Shown in pieces: positions 45,970 through 56,165 of a DNA stretch of 64,000 nucleotides (positions are counted from its first letter, which is position 1; every line of letters starts with the position of its first letter). Origin of the DNA: Falsiroseomonas oleicola (GTDB taxonomy: Bacteria > Pseudomonadota > Alphaproteobacteria > Acetobacterales > Acetobacteraceae); NCBI RefSeq assembly GCF_019029495.1, contig NZ_JAERQM010000008.1, positions 62,001-126,000 of the forward strand, written 5' to 3'. A model generated the notes under the pieces. It saw nothing but the letters and a program-made list of their open reading frames with translations. It was not told the origin of the DNA and did not search any database. The position numbers and the translations under genes are program-made.

Positions 45970-48819
45970 TCAGCCGCGCTCCGCCCGCCAACGCGCCCAG
46001 GCGGAGGTCTCCGGCAGCCGGCGCGGTTCCTCGACCGGTCCGTTGAGACGCAGGCCCAGATCAGGGGCATCCGGCATGGCGGGCCGCGCCAGCACGCGCA
46101 GATCCAGCGTCGCGCGCGGCAGGTCGATGCCGCCTTCCAGGGTGGCGGAAGCCGCGCCTTCCGCCGCCAGTCGAACCGCCTCCAGCCGCAGCCGGCCGGC
46201 GGCCAGGGTGGCGGTGCCCTGCAACTGATCGAAAGCGGTCGCACCGGCCAGCAGCGCCTCGCGGATCACCGCCTCCGCCGCCAGGGCATCCGAAGCGGCG
46301 GAGGCGGCGGCGGCGGCCGCCAGATCGAAGCCGGTCAGGACGCCATCGCGCAGATCGACCTCCAGCCGCCCGGACAGCGAGGCGAGCAGCGCCGCCGGGC
46401 TGTGCCCGCCCGCCGTCAGATCGAAGCCCAGATTGCCACGCGCCGCCGTCAGGTCGACCGGCACGCCGAACAGCGGCGCGCCAAGCGTCACATCGGCAAG
46501 CCGCCCCCGCAGCGCCATGCGCGGCGGCAGCCCAGGCTCGGTCTCTGCCGTCAGCGTCGCTTCCACCTGGCCGCCGGCGAGCCGGGCGCGCAAGCCTTCC
46601 AGCCGGAGCTGCCCCTCGCCCAGGAACAGTGTCGCGGCCGCCGCCTCGGCCACCGCCGCCCCGATCATCAGCCGCCCGGCCTCCACCGCCAGTTCCGCAT
46701 CCAGCGCCGCCAGCGCTGGCAGTCCGAGCGGGCTGGTGGCGCGCCAGCCGGGGAAGGGCAGTGGCAGGGTCTCCGCCGTGATGCGGCCGGTCAGGCGGGG
46801 GCGGGCGCCGGCGGCCAGCGCCACCGCGCCCCGCGCCCGCAAGGCGGCGGCGACCAGTTCGAAACTCTCCGCCCGGATCTCCCGCGGTCCAGCCGCGAGG
46901 TTGGCGATCAGGGAGAAGGACCCCTCCCCCATCCACTCCCCGACGCTCAGCCCGAAAGCCTCCGAGAGCAGGCGCGGGGCGCCGGGATGGCGCAGGGTCA
47001 GGACCAGATTGCCGCTGCGCTGGGGCGCGTTCAGTGTGCCATTGGCCTCCAGCCGCAATTCGCCAAGGTCCAGGTTGCCGCGCAGCGCCAGCGCCTCCAT
47101 CGCGCCACCGCCGGACAGGCGCAGCGCCAGCGGCAGGTCGACCAGCGCGGCGCCGGCCGGCCAGCCGCCCGGCAGCAGGGCGGCGAGGCCGCGGGCATTG
47201 GGGCCGGTCGCCTCGATATTCAGGTCCTGGAGCCGCAGCTGCGGGGCCAGCGCCAGCACGCCGGAGGCGGTGAGATCGACCTCCGCCAGCCGGCCGGACA
47301 GCCGGCGCAGCGTCAGCCGGCCACCTTCCAGCGCCGCATCCAGGGCGGCGCGCTGCATCACCGCATCCCGCAGCACGACGCGCTCGGCCGCCAGGCGCAG
47401 GTTGAGGTCGACGGTGCCCAGCGCGCGGCCGGCGCGTGTGGGATCGAAGCCCTGGGGCAGCCAGCGCGCGAGGTCCAGCGTGTCGATGGACAGGCCGAGG
47501 CCGAGCGCCGGGCGCGGGCCATGGCGCAGCACCCCGGCGCCGGAGATCTGGATGTCGCCGAAACTCGCCACCAGCTCCGGCATCGCCGCCTGCGCTTCCT
47601 CCAGCACCAGGCGCATCCGGCCCTCGCCACGGCGCAGCAGCGTCGGGTCCAGCTCCTCCACCGGCAGGCCCAGCGCGGCGAGGCTGGTGCGGATGTCGGG
47701 GCCGGCGAAGCGGGCGCTGAGTTCCAGCCTCTGGCCCGCCGTGGCGCCGGCAAGGTCGAGCTGTGTTTCCCCGGGCAGCAGCAGGGAGATGTCGGAGAGC
47801 GTCAGCCGGCCTTCCTCCAGGAAGGCGGCGCCGCGCAGCCGGCGCAGGGTGATGCCGCGGAACATCCCGGCCTCGGCCGAGAGGTCGATGGAGATCGGCC
47901 AGGGTCGCGTGCCCGCCCCCCGCAGCGCGCCCACCCAGCCATCCAGGTCCAGCCGCCCGGCGACCAGCGCGATATCCAGCCGTGGCGCCGGCGCCAGCCG
48001 CAGCGCGATGGCGCCGCGTGCCGGATTGCCGGCGATCTCGATCGCCAGTTCATCCGCCGCGATCAGCTCGGCGGAAGCACTCAGCCGGCCGGCGGCGCGG
48101 AAGGCCCCGGCGGGGCTGGGCAACAGGGCGGAGAGGTCGGGGCCGCTGGCCTCCACCGTGCCTTCGAAGCCGGTGCCGGGAATCAGCACGCCGCGTGCAT
48201 TGCCGAGGATCTCGGGCAGCACCAGCGCCACCTCGAAGGTCGAGACACCGTCCCAGCCGGGCCGGCCGAGGGAGGCGGTGAAGCGGGTGGCGCGGCCGTT
48301 CCAGGTGAAGGCGCCGGCCATTTCCAGCGTCTGCGCGGCGCCGCCGGAGGTCAGCCGCGCGGTGACCCCTTCCAGCACCGCATCGCCGACCCGGACCAGG
48401 CCATCCTCCAGATTCGCATCGAGCTGGGTGATCCAGGCCGGCGGGCGCAGGGCCAGCATCGGGCCGGGGGGCCAGGGCAGGGTCAGTTCGGCGCCGACCA
48501 GCGCGATCTCCCGCGGGGAGAGCGTGCCGCGCAGCAGCGCCGGCAGGTCGAGCCGCACGCGCAGCAGGCGCGCGGTGAAGCTGTATTCCTCCCCCGCCTC
48601 CCCCACCGCGACGCCGCCGGCGCGGACCACGGGCTGCGGCAGCAAAGCGAGCTCGACGGGGCCTTCCAGCGTCACCGGCCGGCCGAGCTGGTCGGAGGCG
48701 AGTTCGGCCAGGCGTGCGCGCCAGGGCTCCCAATCGACGAAGCGCGGCCCGAACCAGAGGCCGCCGATGACGACCAGGACCAGCAGGGCGAGTGCGGCGA
48801 GAAGGCGCTTCATGAGCAT
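45970..48819 (-). CDS. AsmA-family protein (large, membrane-anchored)
   Basis: 949 residues. The N-terminus has a short cytoplasmic segment and one membrane anchor (LLAALALLVLVVIGGLWF), then the AsmA start DWEPWRARLAELASDQLGRPVTLEG. The long middle is a beta-rich, repetitive lipid-transfer-like groove (many GLT/LDLA blocks), and the C-terminal AsmA-like domain contains LTGFDLAAAAAASAA and ATLEGGIDLPRATLDL. AsmA-like proteins are anchored in the inner membrane and are linked to lipid supply to the outer membrane. The start at 48819 (MLMKRLL) is chosen because it directly precedes the anchor. Confidence 0.88.
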   Translation of the reverse strand: MLMKRLLAALALLVLVVIGGLWFGPRFVDWEPWRARLAELASDQLGRPVTLEGPVELALLPQPVVRAGGVAVGEAGEEYSFTARLLRVRLDLPALLRGTLSPREIALVGAELTLPWPPGPMLALRPPAWITQLDANLEDGLVRVGDAVLEGVTARLTSGGAAQTLEMAGAFTWNGRATRFTASLGRPGWDGVSTFEVALVLPEILGNARGVLIPGTGFEGTVEASGPDLSALLPSPAGAFRAAGRLSASAELIAADELAIEIAGNPARGAIALRLAPAPRLDIALVAGRLDLDGWVGALRGAGTRPWPISIDLSAEAGMFRGITLRRLRGAAFLEEGRLTLSDISLLLPGETQLDLAGATAGQRLELSARFAGPDIRTSLAALGLPVEELDPTLLRRGEGRMRLVLEEAQAAMPELVASFGDIQISGAGVLRHGPRPALGLGLSIDTLDLARWLPQGFDPTRAGRALGTVDLNLRLAAERVVLRDAVMQRAALDAALEGGRLTLRRLSGRLAEVDLTASGVLALAPQLRLQDLNIEATGPNARGLAALLPGGWPAGAALVDLPLALRLSGGGAMEALALRGNLDLGELRLEANGTLNAPQRSGNLVLTLRHPGAPRLLSEAFGLSVGEWMGEGSFSLIANLAAGPREIRAESFELVAAALRARGAVALAAGARPRLTGRITAETLPLPFPGWRATSPLGLPALAALDAELAVEAGRLMIGAAVAEAAAATLFLGEGQLRLEGLRARLAGGQVEATLTAETEPGLPPRMALRGRLADVTLGAPLFGVPVDLTAARGNLGFDLTAGGHSPAALLASLSGRLEVDLRDGVLTGFDLAAAAAASAASDALAAEAVIREALLAGATAFDQLQGTATLAAGRLRLEAVRLAAEGAASATLEGGIDLPRATLDLRVLARPAMPDAPDLGLRLNGPVEEPRRLPETSAWARWRAERG

Positions 48820-48831
48820 GGGGCTGGAAAG

Positions 48832-48855
48832 CCCTCTCCCCCTGACAGGGGGAGG
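48832..48855. repeat. REP-like palindrome, copy 4 (reverse-oriented half of a pair)
   Basis: CCCTCTCCCC with a CTGACA loop and GGGGGAGG, followed by the hairpin TTGCGGCACTGCCGCAA and then GGGTGAGGGGG at 48888. That last box is the reverse complement of the CCCCCTCACCC box of copy 5, so the two copies face each other. Confidence 0.7.
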
Positions 48856-48998
48856 TTGCGGCACTGCCGCAACGCCGAAGGCTGGTTGGGTGAGGGGGTC
48901 ACAGCCGAATCGAGCCGTGATCCTGGAGGAAAGGCGCTTTTCCAAAGCCGCTTTTTGGACGGCATGTCGGGTCGCGGGGCACTGCCCCCCTCACCCCG

Positions 48999-49025
48999 CC
49001 CTCTCCCCCTGTCAGGGGGAGAGGG
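48999..49025. repeat. REP-like palindrome, copy 5
   Basis: A near-perfect inverted repeat CCCTCTCCCC / GGGGAGAGGG around a CTGTCA loop, preceded by the box CCCCCTCACCC at 48986-48996. It faces copy 4 in the gap between the AsmA-like and the oxoprolinase-type genes. Confidence 0.75.
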
Positions 49026-49051
49026 AGTGATCCCTAAGGCGAATCCCTTTC

Positions 49052-52000
49052 TCATGCCGCCGGGGCGCTGCCCCAGCCACCGCCGCCGGGGGTTTCCAGC
49101 GCCAGCACGTCGCCGGGGTTCAGGCTGGCGCGGTCACAGCCCTGCATCGGCTGCACGCTGCCATCGGCGCGTTCCACCCACTGCCGGCCGGGGGCGCCCG
49201 CCGCGCCGCCATGCAGCCCATGCGGCGGGACGCGGCGGCGGGAGGCGACGATGACGGCTTCCATCGGCCGCAGGAAACGGATGCGCCGGCGGCTGCCATC
49301 ACCACCCGGCCATTGCCCGGCACCGCCGGAGCCGCGGCGGATGGAGAACTCCTCAAGCCTCACGGGGTAGCGCAGTTCCAGCACTTCGGGGTCCGTCATG
49401 CGCGTGTTGGTCATATGCGTCTGCACGGCGGCGGTTCCGGCAAAGCCGGGGCCGGCGCCGGTGCCGCCGCAGACGGTCTCGTAGTATTGGTAAACCGCAT
49501 CGCCGAAAAGCAGGTTGTTCATCGTCGCCTGGGCCGAGGCGCAGGCATCGAGTGCCGCCAGCAGCGCATTGCAGGTCATCTGGCTGACCTCCGTATTGCC
49601 GGCGACCACCGCAGCACCGGGACGTGGCGAGAGGAAGGTGCCCTCCGGCACGATGATCTCCAGCGGCACCAGGCAGCCATCATTCAGGGGAATCTCCTGC
49701 CCCACCAGGCAGCGGAAGCAGTAGAGCACCACGGCGCGGCAGACGGCGGCCGGGGCGTTGAAATTGTCCGGCCGCTGCGGGCCGATACCGGTGAAGTCGA
49801 TGACGGCGCTGCGGGTTTCGCGATTGACCCGGACGGCGACCTTCAGCGGGGTGCCGTCGTCGATCGTCGTCTCGAAGGCGCCATCGGCCAGCCGGTCGAG
49901 CACGCCGCGCACCGCCGCCTCGGCATTGTCCATCACGTGGCGCATATAGGCGCGCACGGTGTCGAGGCCGAATTCGGCGACGGCCCGGCGCAGTTCCTGC
50001 ACGCCCTTCTCATTCGCCGCGACCTGGGCGGTGATGTCCGCGACATTCACATCCGGGCTGCGCGCCGGATATTTGGCGGAGGCCAGCAGGGCACGGAACT
50101 CGGCCTCCCGCATCCGGCCCTCGGAGACGAGCAGGAAGTCGTCGATGACAACGCCTTCTTCCTCCAGCGTGGCGGAGCCGGGCGGCGTGGAGCCGGGGGT
50201 AAGACCGCCGATATCGGCGTGATGGCCGCGGGAGCCGACGAAGAACAGGATCTCCTGCCCCGCCTGGTCGAAGACCGGCGTGATGACGGTGACATCCGGC
50301 AGATGCGTGCCGCCGTTGAAGGGATTGTTCAGTGCCACCACGTCGCCCGGCCGCAGGGTCGTGGCGCGGGACCGGATGACGGTGCGCACGCTTTCGCCCA
50401 TGGCCCCCAGATGCACCGGCACATGCGGCGCATTGGCCACCAGCCGGCCCGTCGCATCGAAGATGGCGCAGGAGAAGTCGAGACGTTCCTTGATGTTCAC
50501 CGAGAGCGAGGTGTTTTGCAGCACCGCGCCGGTCTGCTCGGCGATCGACATGAACAGGTTGTTGAACAGCTCCAGCATCACCGGATCGACACGGGTGGCG
50601 TCGGCGATGCGAGCGGCTTCGCGCTGGGTCGTGCGGCGCAGGATCATGTGGTTGGCCGGCGTGACCTCCGCCGTCCAGCCGGGCTCCACCACCGTGGTGG
50701 CGATGGCCTCCCGGATCAGCGCGGGGCCGGGGATGCGATCGCCGGCACGCAGCGCGTCGCGGTCCAGCACCGGGGCGGTATGGGCGGCGCCGGCCATGAA
50801 GACCGGGACCTGGGCCAGCAGGGGCAGCGATTCGCCATCCGGGCGCGGGGTCAGCGTGGCCTCGGCCACCTGTTCGCCGGGGGCGGTGACCTCCACGACG
50901 CAGGCCTCCACCACCACGGGGCGTTCCGGCGTGGCGAAGCCGAAGCGGCGGCGATGGGCTTCCGTAAAGGCCTCCAGCGCCGCCGCGTGATCGGCGAAGG
51001 GCACGGGCAGAAAGGAATCCGTGCCGGCATAGCGCAGATGCAGGCGGCGCGCGGCGCGCAGCGCCTCGGAGGCGGCGCCCTGGCGGGCCAGCTCCTCCCG
51101 CCCCGCCTGTTCCAGCGCGTCCAGCCGGGTGGCGAGATCGGCCATGGTCTCGGCGGCCAGCGGCGCTTCCACCGCCGCCTCCCGGATCACGCTTTGATCG
51201 GCGAGGCCCATGCCATAGGCGGAGAGCACGCCGGCGAAGGGGTGCAGGAACACCGTCTCCATCCCGAGCTCATCCGCCACCAGGCAGGCATGCTGCCCGC
51301 CGGCGCCGCCGAAGCAGGTCAGGGCGTAGCGGGTGACGTCATGGCCCTTCTGGATCGAGACCTGCTTGATGGCATTGGCCATATTGGCGACGGCGACCCG
51401 CAGGAAGCCCTCGGCCACCGCTTGCGCATCCTGTTTCTGGCCCGTGGCGGCCTCGATCTCCGCCGCCAGCGCCGCGAATTTCTCGCGCACCACATCGGCA
51501 TCCAGCGGCTGGTCGCCATTGGGCCCGAAGATGGCGGGGAACTGCGCCGGCTGGATCTTGCCGGTCATGACATTCGCATCCGTCACGGTCAGCGGTCCGC
51601 CGCGGCGGTAGCAGGCGGGTCCCGGCACGGCGCCGGCGCTCTCCGGGCCGACGCGGAAGCGGGCGCCATCGAATTTCAGGATGGAGCCGCCCCCGGCCGC
51701 CACCGTGTTGATCGCCATCATCGGCGCGCGCATGCGCACCCCGGCCACCTGCGTTTCGAAGGCGCGTTCGAACTCGCCGGCATAGAGCGCGACATCGGTG
51801 CTGGTGCCGCCCATGTCGAAGCCGATGATTTTCTCGAAGCCCGCCATGGCGGCGGTGCGGGCGGCGCCGACGATGCCGCCGGCCGGGCCGGACAGGATCG
51901 CATCCTTGCCCTGGAAGCTGCGCGCCTCCGCCAACCCGCCGGAGGACTGCATGAAGTACAGCTTCACGCCCGGCATCTCGCCGGCCACCTGCTCCACATA

Positions 52001-52660
52001 GCGGCGCAGGATCGGCGAGAGATAGGCATCGACCACGGCGGTGTCGGTGCGCGGCACGATGCGCGGCAGCGGGCTCGCCTCATGGCTCAGGCTGACCTGG
52101 GTGAAGCCCGCGTCGCGCGCCAGTTCGCCGAGGCGGACTTCGTGCGCCGGATAGGCCCAGGCATGCATCAGGCTGATGGCGACGGCGCGGATGCCCTGGG
52201 CATGGGCGGCAGCGAGGGCCGCGCGGGCGGCCTGCTCGTCCAGGGGTTCGATCTCGCTGCCATCGACGGCCATGCGGCCGCCAATTTCAGAAACGTCTTC
52301 CTGCAGAAGCTCGGGCAGCTTCACCTGAAGGTCGAACAGGCGCGGCCGGGCCTGGTTGCCGATGCGGGTCATGTCGGCGAAGCCGCGATTGACCAGCAGC
52401 AGCACCCGCTCCCCCTTGCGTTCCAGCAAGGCATTGGTGGCCACCGTGGTACCCATCTTCACCGCCTCCACCAGGCCGGGCGGCAGGGGTGCCTCCGGCG
52501 CCAGGTCGAGGCAGGCGCGGATGCCGGCCAGGGCTGCGTCGCGGTAGCGGCCGGGATTCTCGGACAGCAGCTTCCGGGTGGTCAGGCGCCCTTCCGGATC
52601 GCGTGCCACGATATCGGTGAAAGTGCCGCCGCGATCGATCCAGAACTGCCAGCCGCCCAT
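49052..52660 (-). CDS. 5-oxoprolinase-type hydantoinase (fused HyuA/HyuB domains)
   Basis: 1202 residues. The N-terminal hydantoinase A half (to about 690) has [14 protein letters not shown], the ATP-binding [11 protein letters not shown] and [15 protein letters not shown]; the hydantoinase B half (about 700-1190) has [16 protein letters not shown] and [15 protein letters not shown] and ends GGGGWG. Full-length fusions of this kind are ATP-dependent 5-oxoprolinases or related amidohydrolases; the exact substrate is not fixed by sequence. The start at 52660 ([12 protein letters not shown]) matches family members. It diverges from a MarR-like regulator gene across 265 bases that contain a perfect palindrome. 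Confidence 0.88.
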   Translation of the reverse strand: MGGWQFWIDRGGTFTDIVARDPEGRLTTRKLLSENPGRYRDAALAGIRACLDLAPEAPLPPGLVEAVKMGTTVATNALLERKGERVLLLVNRGFADMTRIGNQARPRLFDLQVKLPELLQEDVSEIGGRMAVDGSEIEPLDEQAARAALAAAHAQGIRAVAISLMHAWAYPAHEVRLGELARDAGFTQVSLSHEASPLPRIVPRTDTAVVDAYLSPILRRYVEQVAGEMPGVKLYFMQSSGGLAEARSFQGKDAILSGPAGGIVGAARTAAMAGFEKIIGFDMGGTSTDVALYAGEFERAFETQVAGVRMRAPMMAINTVAAGGGSILKFDGARFRVGPESAGAVPGPACYRRGGPLTVTDANVMTGKIQPAQFPAIFGPNGDQPLDADVVREKFAALAAEIEAATGQKQDAQAVAEGFLRVAVANMANAIKQVSIQKGHDVTRYALTCFGGAGGQHACLVADELGMETVFLHPFAGVLSAYGMGLADQSVIREAAVEAPLAAETMADLATRLDALEQAGREELARQGAASEALRAARRLHLRYAGTDSFLPVPFADHAAALEAFTEAHRRRFGFATPERPVVVEACVVEVTAPGEQVAEATLTPRPDGESLPLLAQVPVFMAGAAHTAPVLDRDALRAGDRIPGPALIREAIATTVVEPGWTAEVTPANHMILRRTTQREAARIADATRVDPVMLELFNNLFMSIAEQTGAVLQNTSLSVNIKERLDFSCAIFDATGRLVANAPHVPVHLGAMGESVRTVIRSRATTLRPGDVVALNNPFNGGTHLPDVTVITPVFDQAGQEILFFVGSRGHHADIGGLTPGSTPPGSATLEEEGVVIDDFLLVSEGRMREAEFRALLASAKYPARSPDVNVADITAQVAANEKGVQELRRAVAEFGLDTVRAYMRHVMDNAEAAVRGVLDRLADGAFETTIDDGTPLKVAVRVNRETRSAVIDFTGIGPQRPDNFNAPAAVCRAVVLYCFRCLVGQEIPLNDGCLVPLEIIVPEGTFLSPRPGAAVVAGNTEVSQMTCNALLAALDACASAQATMNNLLFGDAVYQYYETVCGGTGAGPGFAGTAAVQTHMTNTRMTDPEVLELRYPVRLEEFSIRRGSGGAGQWPGGDGSRRRIRFLRPMEAVIVASRRRVPPHGLHGGAAGAPGRQWVERADGSVQPMQGCDRASLNPGDVLALETPGGGGWGSAPAA

Positions 52661-52738
52661 TGCCGCAAACCCCCAAGGTCCGTCGCTGATCACACCCATG
52701 CCGGATCGACGCAAGGCCGGCCGGCGGGCTTCGGCGTC

Positions 52739-52766
52739 ATTGACGATTTACCGATAAATCGTCAAT
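52739..52766. promoter_or_regulatory. Perfect 12-base inverted repeat, candidate operator
   Basis: Arms ATTGACGATTTA (52739-52750) and TAAATCGTCAAT (52755-52766) are exact reverse complements with a CCGA spacer. The element lies in the gap between the 5-oxoprolinase-type gene and the divergent MarR-like regulator, and its AT content is far above the surroundings. Each arm opens with a TTGACG, a -35-like hexamer, so regulator binding here could block transcription in both directions. The operator role is inferred from symmetry and position. Confidence 0.7.
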
Positions 52767-52925
52767 ATTTTTTCAGTGCCCTCAGGCGCCGGGCCGGCCG
52801 CATCCGCGCCCCTTGGCTTCGCGGCATAAAGCCGCGGCGGCCAGTCGGCCGCTCGGCCGGCCATGCCGGCCGCAGGTTGCGCATTCGGTCCATGGGCCGT
52901 GTTGCGTCGTGATCGGAGGCCCAGG

Positions 52926-53441
52926 ATGACCAGCAAAGCCGCGACCCCCGTCGTCTCCTCCGCCCATCTCGCCGCCGGCGCCTCCCCCGGCCTGTCGGAG
53001 GTGGAATACGGGCTGATCCTGGCCGGGCATGGCTTCCACCGCTGGATGACGCGCTGCATGGCCGCCGCCGGCCGCCCCGGCCTCTCGCCCACCGAGATCC
53101 TGATCCTGCACACGGTCCGCCACCGCGACCGGCCGAAGCGGCTGGCCGATATCCTGCTGGTGCTGGATATCGAGGATGCGCACATCGTGACCTATGCCAT
53201 CCGCAAGCTGGCCGCCGCCGGCCTGGTCGCGACCAGCCGCGCGGCCAAGGAGAAGCTGGTGGCGGCGACCGAGGCCGGCGCCACGCTCTGCGCCGAATAT
53301 GCGGCCGTGCGGGAACGCCTGCTCGCCCGCCCGCTGCGCGCCGCCGGCCCCAGCGAGGCTCAGCTCTCCGAAGTGGCGGAATTGCTGCGCGGTCTGTCGG
53401 GCTTCTACGATCAGGCCGCCCGCGCCGCGGCCACCCTGTAG
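52926..53441 (+). CDS. MarR-family (winged helix) transcriptional regulator
   Basis: 171 residues. The helix-turn-helix core is LSPTEILILHTVRHRDRPKRLADILLVLDIEDAHIVTYAIRKLAAAGLVATSR, shown here only by its extent (about residues 53-105). Flanking helices at both ends form the dimer interface typical of MarR proteins. The ATG at 52926 has GGAGGCCCAGG upstream. Its gene is divergent from the 5-oxoprolinase-type gene, with the palindrome at 52739-52766 between them, suggesting local control of that enzyme. Confidence 0.8.
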   Translation: MTSKAATPVVSSAHLAAGASPGLSEVEYGLILAGHGFHRWMTRCMAAAGRPGLSPTEILILHTVRHRDRPKRLADILLVLDIEDAHIVTYAIRKLAAAGLVATSRAAKEKLVAATEAGATLCAEYAAVRERLLARPLRAAGPSEAQLSEVAELLRGLSGFYDQAARAAATL

Positions 53442-53458
53442 CGCCAGCCCCACCCATG

Positions 53459-53592
53459 CTAGTGTCCCGAACCTGAAATTCGCCGCCAGTGCGGCGAATT
53501 TCATTTTCGGTCCACTAGCTGTTGTTTTCAGTGGCCTGCTTATCCGCACCGTTCGCTGCGAAGTGCAGCGAACTGCGCGGGCAGGACACTAG
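53459..53592. mobile_element. MITE-like miniature element with perfect terminal inverted repeats
   Basis: The ends are CTAGTGTCC (53459-53467) and GGACACTAG (53584-53592), an exact 9-base terminal inverted repeat. Inside are two perfect hairpins: GAAATTCGCCGC / GCGGCGAATTTC at 53476-53503, and GTTCGCTGC / GCAGCGAAC at 53551-53573. At 134 bases it encodes nothing. A TA target duplication within CTAG is possible, as in IS630- or IS5-type elements. It occupies the gap between the MarR-like gene and the DnaJ-domain gene. Its active parent element is not in this window. Confidence 0.7.
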
Positions 53593-53619
53593 GACCACCT
53601 GGACAAAAGTGAGGCCAGC

Positions 53620-54381
53620 TTGAGCATCTGGGGCAAATTGCTGGGCGGGGTCGCCGGCTTCGTCACCGGCGGGCCGCTCGGCGCGGTGATGGGCGCTGCG
53701 CTGGGCCATGCGGCGGATCAGGGGCCAGGCGGGCGCATCGGGCCGGGCGCGGCGGACATGGCCGCGCTGCTGGGCAACCGGGAAACGCTGTTCGCCATTT
53801 CCGTCATCGTTCTCTCGGCCAAGCTGGCCAAGGCCGATGGCCCGGTGCAGCGCACGGAAATCGACGCCTTCAAGGCGATGTTCCGCATCCCGCCCGAGAA
53901 TCTGCGCCAGGTGGCGCAGATGTTCGACGAGGCGCGGCGCGATGCCGGCGGGTGGGAAACCTTCGCCGAACGGCTGGGCGAGGCCTTCGCCGACAATCGC
54001 GGGATGCTGGAGGATGTGCTGAACGCGCTGTTCTACATCGCCCGCGCCGATGGCCCGATGACCAAGGGCGAGCTGCGCATGCTGCAGGGCGTGCATCTGC
54101 GCTTCGGCCTGGACGAGGCGGCCTGGAACCGCGCCAAGGGCGGCCAGGGTGGCGCGGCGCAGCGGCAGGTGGAGGAGATCGACGCCTATGCCATCCTCGG
54201 CCTGCCCAGCACCGCGACGAATGAGGAGGTGCGCCTCGCCTGGCGCAAGCTGATGCGGGAGAACCACCCGGACAGCCTGGCATCGCGCGGCGTGCCGGCG
54301 GAATTCGTCGATCGCGCCACCCGCAAGGTGGCCGAGATCAACGCGGCCTGGGACCGCATCAAGCGGCAGCGCGGGCTTTAG
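53620..54381 (+). CDS. TerB/DnaJ-domain co-chaperone (DjlA-like)
   Basis: 253 residues. A Gly-rich hydrophobic N-terminus (GKLLGGVAGFVTGGPLGAVMGAALGHA) is followed by a TerB-like helical domain (FAISVIVLSAKLAKADGPVQ to about residue 150). The C-terminal J domain has DAYAILGLPSTATNEEVRLA and the HPD motif in RENHPDSL, needed to stimulate DnaK. The architecture matches DjlA, though the true transmembrane anchor is less clear. The start is TTG at 53620. The amidase gene follows 2 bases after its stop. Confidence 0.87.
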   Translation: MSIWGKLLGGVAGFVTGGPLGAVMGAALGHAADQGPGGRIGPGAADMAALLGNRETLFAISVIVLSAKLAKADGPVQRTEIDAFKAMFRIPPENLRQVAQMFDEARRDAGGWETFAERLGEAFADNRGMLEDVLNALFYIARADGPMTKGELRMLQGVHLRFGLDEAAWNRAKGGQGGAAQRQVEEIDAYAILGLPSTATNEEVRLAWRKLMRENHPDSLASRGVPAEFVDRATRKVAEINAAWDRIKRQRGL

Positions 54382-54383
54382 CG

Positions 54384-55085
54384 ATGCTGTCCCCGCGACC
54401 GGCGCGGAACCCGGACAGCCTGCGCATCCACGACGCCCCCAGCCCGAACCACGACGAACGTCCGCAGCCGGTGGACATGCTGGTGCTGCATTATACCGGC
54501 ATGCGTTCCGGCGCCGAGGCGATCGCCCGGCTGCGCGACCCCGTCGCCCGCGTCTCCAGCCATTATGTGGTGGAGGAGGATGGCGCGATTTTCCGGCTGG
54601 TGGCGGAGGATCGGCGCGCCTGGCATGCCGGCATCTCCCATTGGCGTGGCGCGACCCTGCTCAACGGGCGCTCCATCGGCATCGAGATCGTCAATCCCGG
54701 CCATGAATTCGGCTACCGCCCCTTCCCCGCCCTGCAGATGGCCGCCGTCTGCGATCTGTGCCTCGATATCCTGTCGCGCCACGCCATCGCGCCGCGCGAC
54801 GTGGTGGCGCATTCGGATATCGCGCCGGACCGCAAGGACGATCCGGGCGAGCTGTTCGACTGGGAGGGGCTGGCGGCGAATGGCGTCGGCCTGTGGCCGA
54901 GCGACGGCGCGGAGCCCCACGCGGATGCGCTGACCCTGCTGGGCCGCATCGGCTACCGCACCGACCTGCCCCTGCCGGTGCTTCTGCGGGCTTTCCAGCG
55001 TCACTGGGCGCCGGCGCGGGTGGATGGCCAGGCGCATGCGGCGACGCTGGCCCGGCTGGCGGCGGTGGCCCAGGCAATCGAATAA
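54384..55085 (+). CDS. N-acetylmuramoyl-L-alanine amidase (AmpD-like, cytosolic)
   Basis: 233 residues of the Amidase_2 family. Zinc ligands are likely H36 (LVLHYTG), H143 (VAHSDIAPDR) and D153; the catalytic Glu lies in IGIEIVNPG. A C-terminal peptidoglycan-binding-like tail follows (GRIGYRTDLPLP to the end). No signal peptide, so it most likely recycles muropeptides in the cytosol. It is coupled to the DnaJ-domain gene and lies just before rnpB. Confidence 0.87.
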   Translation: MLSPRPARNPDSLRIHDAPSPNHDERPQPVDMLVLHYTGMRSGAEAIARLRDPVARVSSHYVVEEDGAIFRLVAEDRRAWHAGISHWRGATLLNGRSIGIEIVNPGHEFGYRPFPALQMAAVCDLCLDILSRHAIAPRDVVAHSDIAPDRKDDPGELFDWEGLAANGVGLWPSDGAEPHADALTLLGRIGYRTDLPLPVLLRAFQRHWAPARVDGQAHAATLARLAAVAQAIE

Positions 55086-55154
55086 AGGCGGGCCGGCGCG
55101 ATTGCACCGCTCGGCCGATTGACCGCGGGGCGTGAAGCGGCGATGTGACGCGCG

Positions 55155-55585
<431 letters not shown>

Positions 55586-55975
55586 CACTCATACCAGCGG
55601 CCCTTCCGCGTGACCGCTCCAGGCCCCCCTCAATTGCCGGGCGGAAGCCTCCGGTTTCCTCGGCTTCGCCGCGCCGAAGGCGCGCCTGCGGCACGACGCA
55701 TAGGCCGCGGCGCGTCGGGGCAGCGCCCCGACCGGGACGCTCGGACCGGTCAGGAGACCGGCCCGCTGGTATCGTTCCTGTCCCGCCAGCCAGTCGTATC
55801 GACGGCGCGAGGCGCGAGAACACAAGAACAAATCGCGAATACATGAAGCACCCCACGATCACGCGCAGTTTTCTCCGGCGGCCGGGAAGAGCCGATCGCT
55901 ACTGATCTGTTAATGCGTGTTTTTTCTGTGCACGTCCCAGGCGCCACCGGGAATTTAGCTTGCCTGCCCAGAAAA

Positions 55976-56000
55976 TCCCGGGTATTCCCGGGTTATCCCA
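55976..56000 (-). promoter_or_regulatory. Candidate MraZ-binding boxes, three at 10-base spacing
   Basis: On the minus strand the sequence reads TGGGA, five bases, CGGGA, five bases, CGGGA, in exact 10-base phase. MraZ is known to bind tandem TGGGN repeats separated by five bases upstream of its own operon, and mraZ starts 179 bases downstream. The reversed orientation is unusual. Binding is inferred. Confidence 0.5.
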
Positions 56001-56098
56001 ACTGGGGCCCAGATTACAGCGCTGGGGGGCGCGGGCTTCGAAGGGATGGTCGGGCGAGCCGGCGAGGTCGGGGGGCCTCGCCGGCGCGCTGACAAGGC

Positions 56099-56165
56099 GG
56101 GGGCACGGCGGTCCAAGGGCCGCCTCTTGGGGGCATGGCGGTCCATGGATCGTCTTTTGGGGGCA
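56099..56165 (+). repeat. 30-base tandem repeat just upstream of mraZ
   Basis: GGGGGCA starts at 56099, 56129 and 56159, exactly 30 bases apart, and the two full units agree at most positions between (GGCGGTCCA shared). The third copy is partial and ends 13 bases before the mraZ start codon. A 30-base period is about three helical turns. Confidence 0.75.

Noticed and set aside
46402-49254. A 950-codon open frame on the plus strand, antisense to the AsmA-like gene.
   Set aside because: Glutamine/arginine-rich translation without domains, running opposite a well-supported gene; long antisense frames are expected at this GC content.
49211-52912. A 1233-codon plus-strand frame antisense to the 5-oxoprolinase-type gene.
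   Set aside because: His/Gly/Arg-rich shadow translation of a clearly recognised gene.
55826-55840. GAAC-N7-GAAT, close to the alphaproteobacterial SOS box.
   Set aside because: One mismatch in eight defined bases, and no adjacent damage-response gene; mraZ is 340 bases away, so a chance match is likely.
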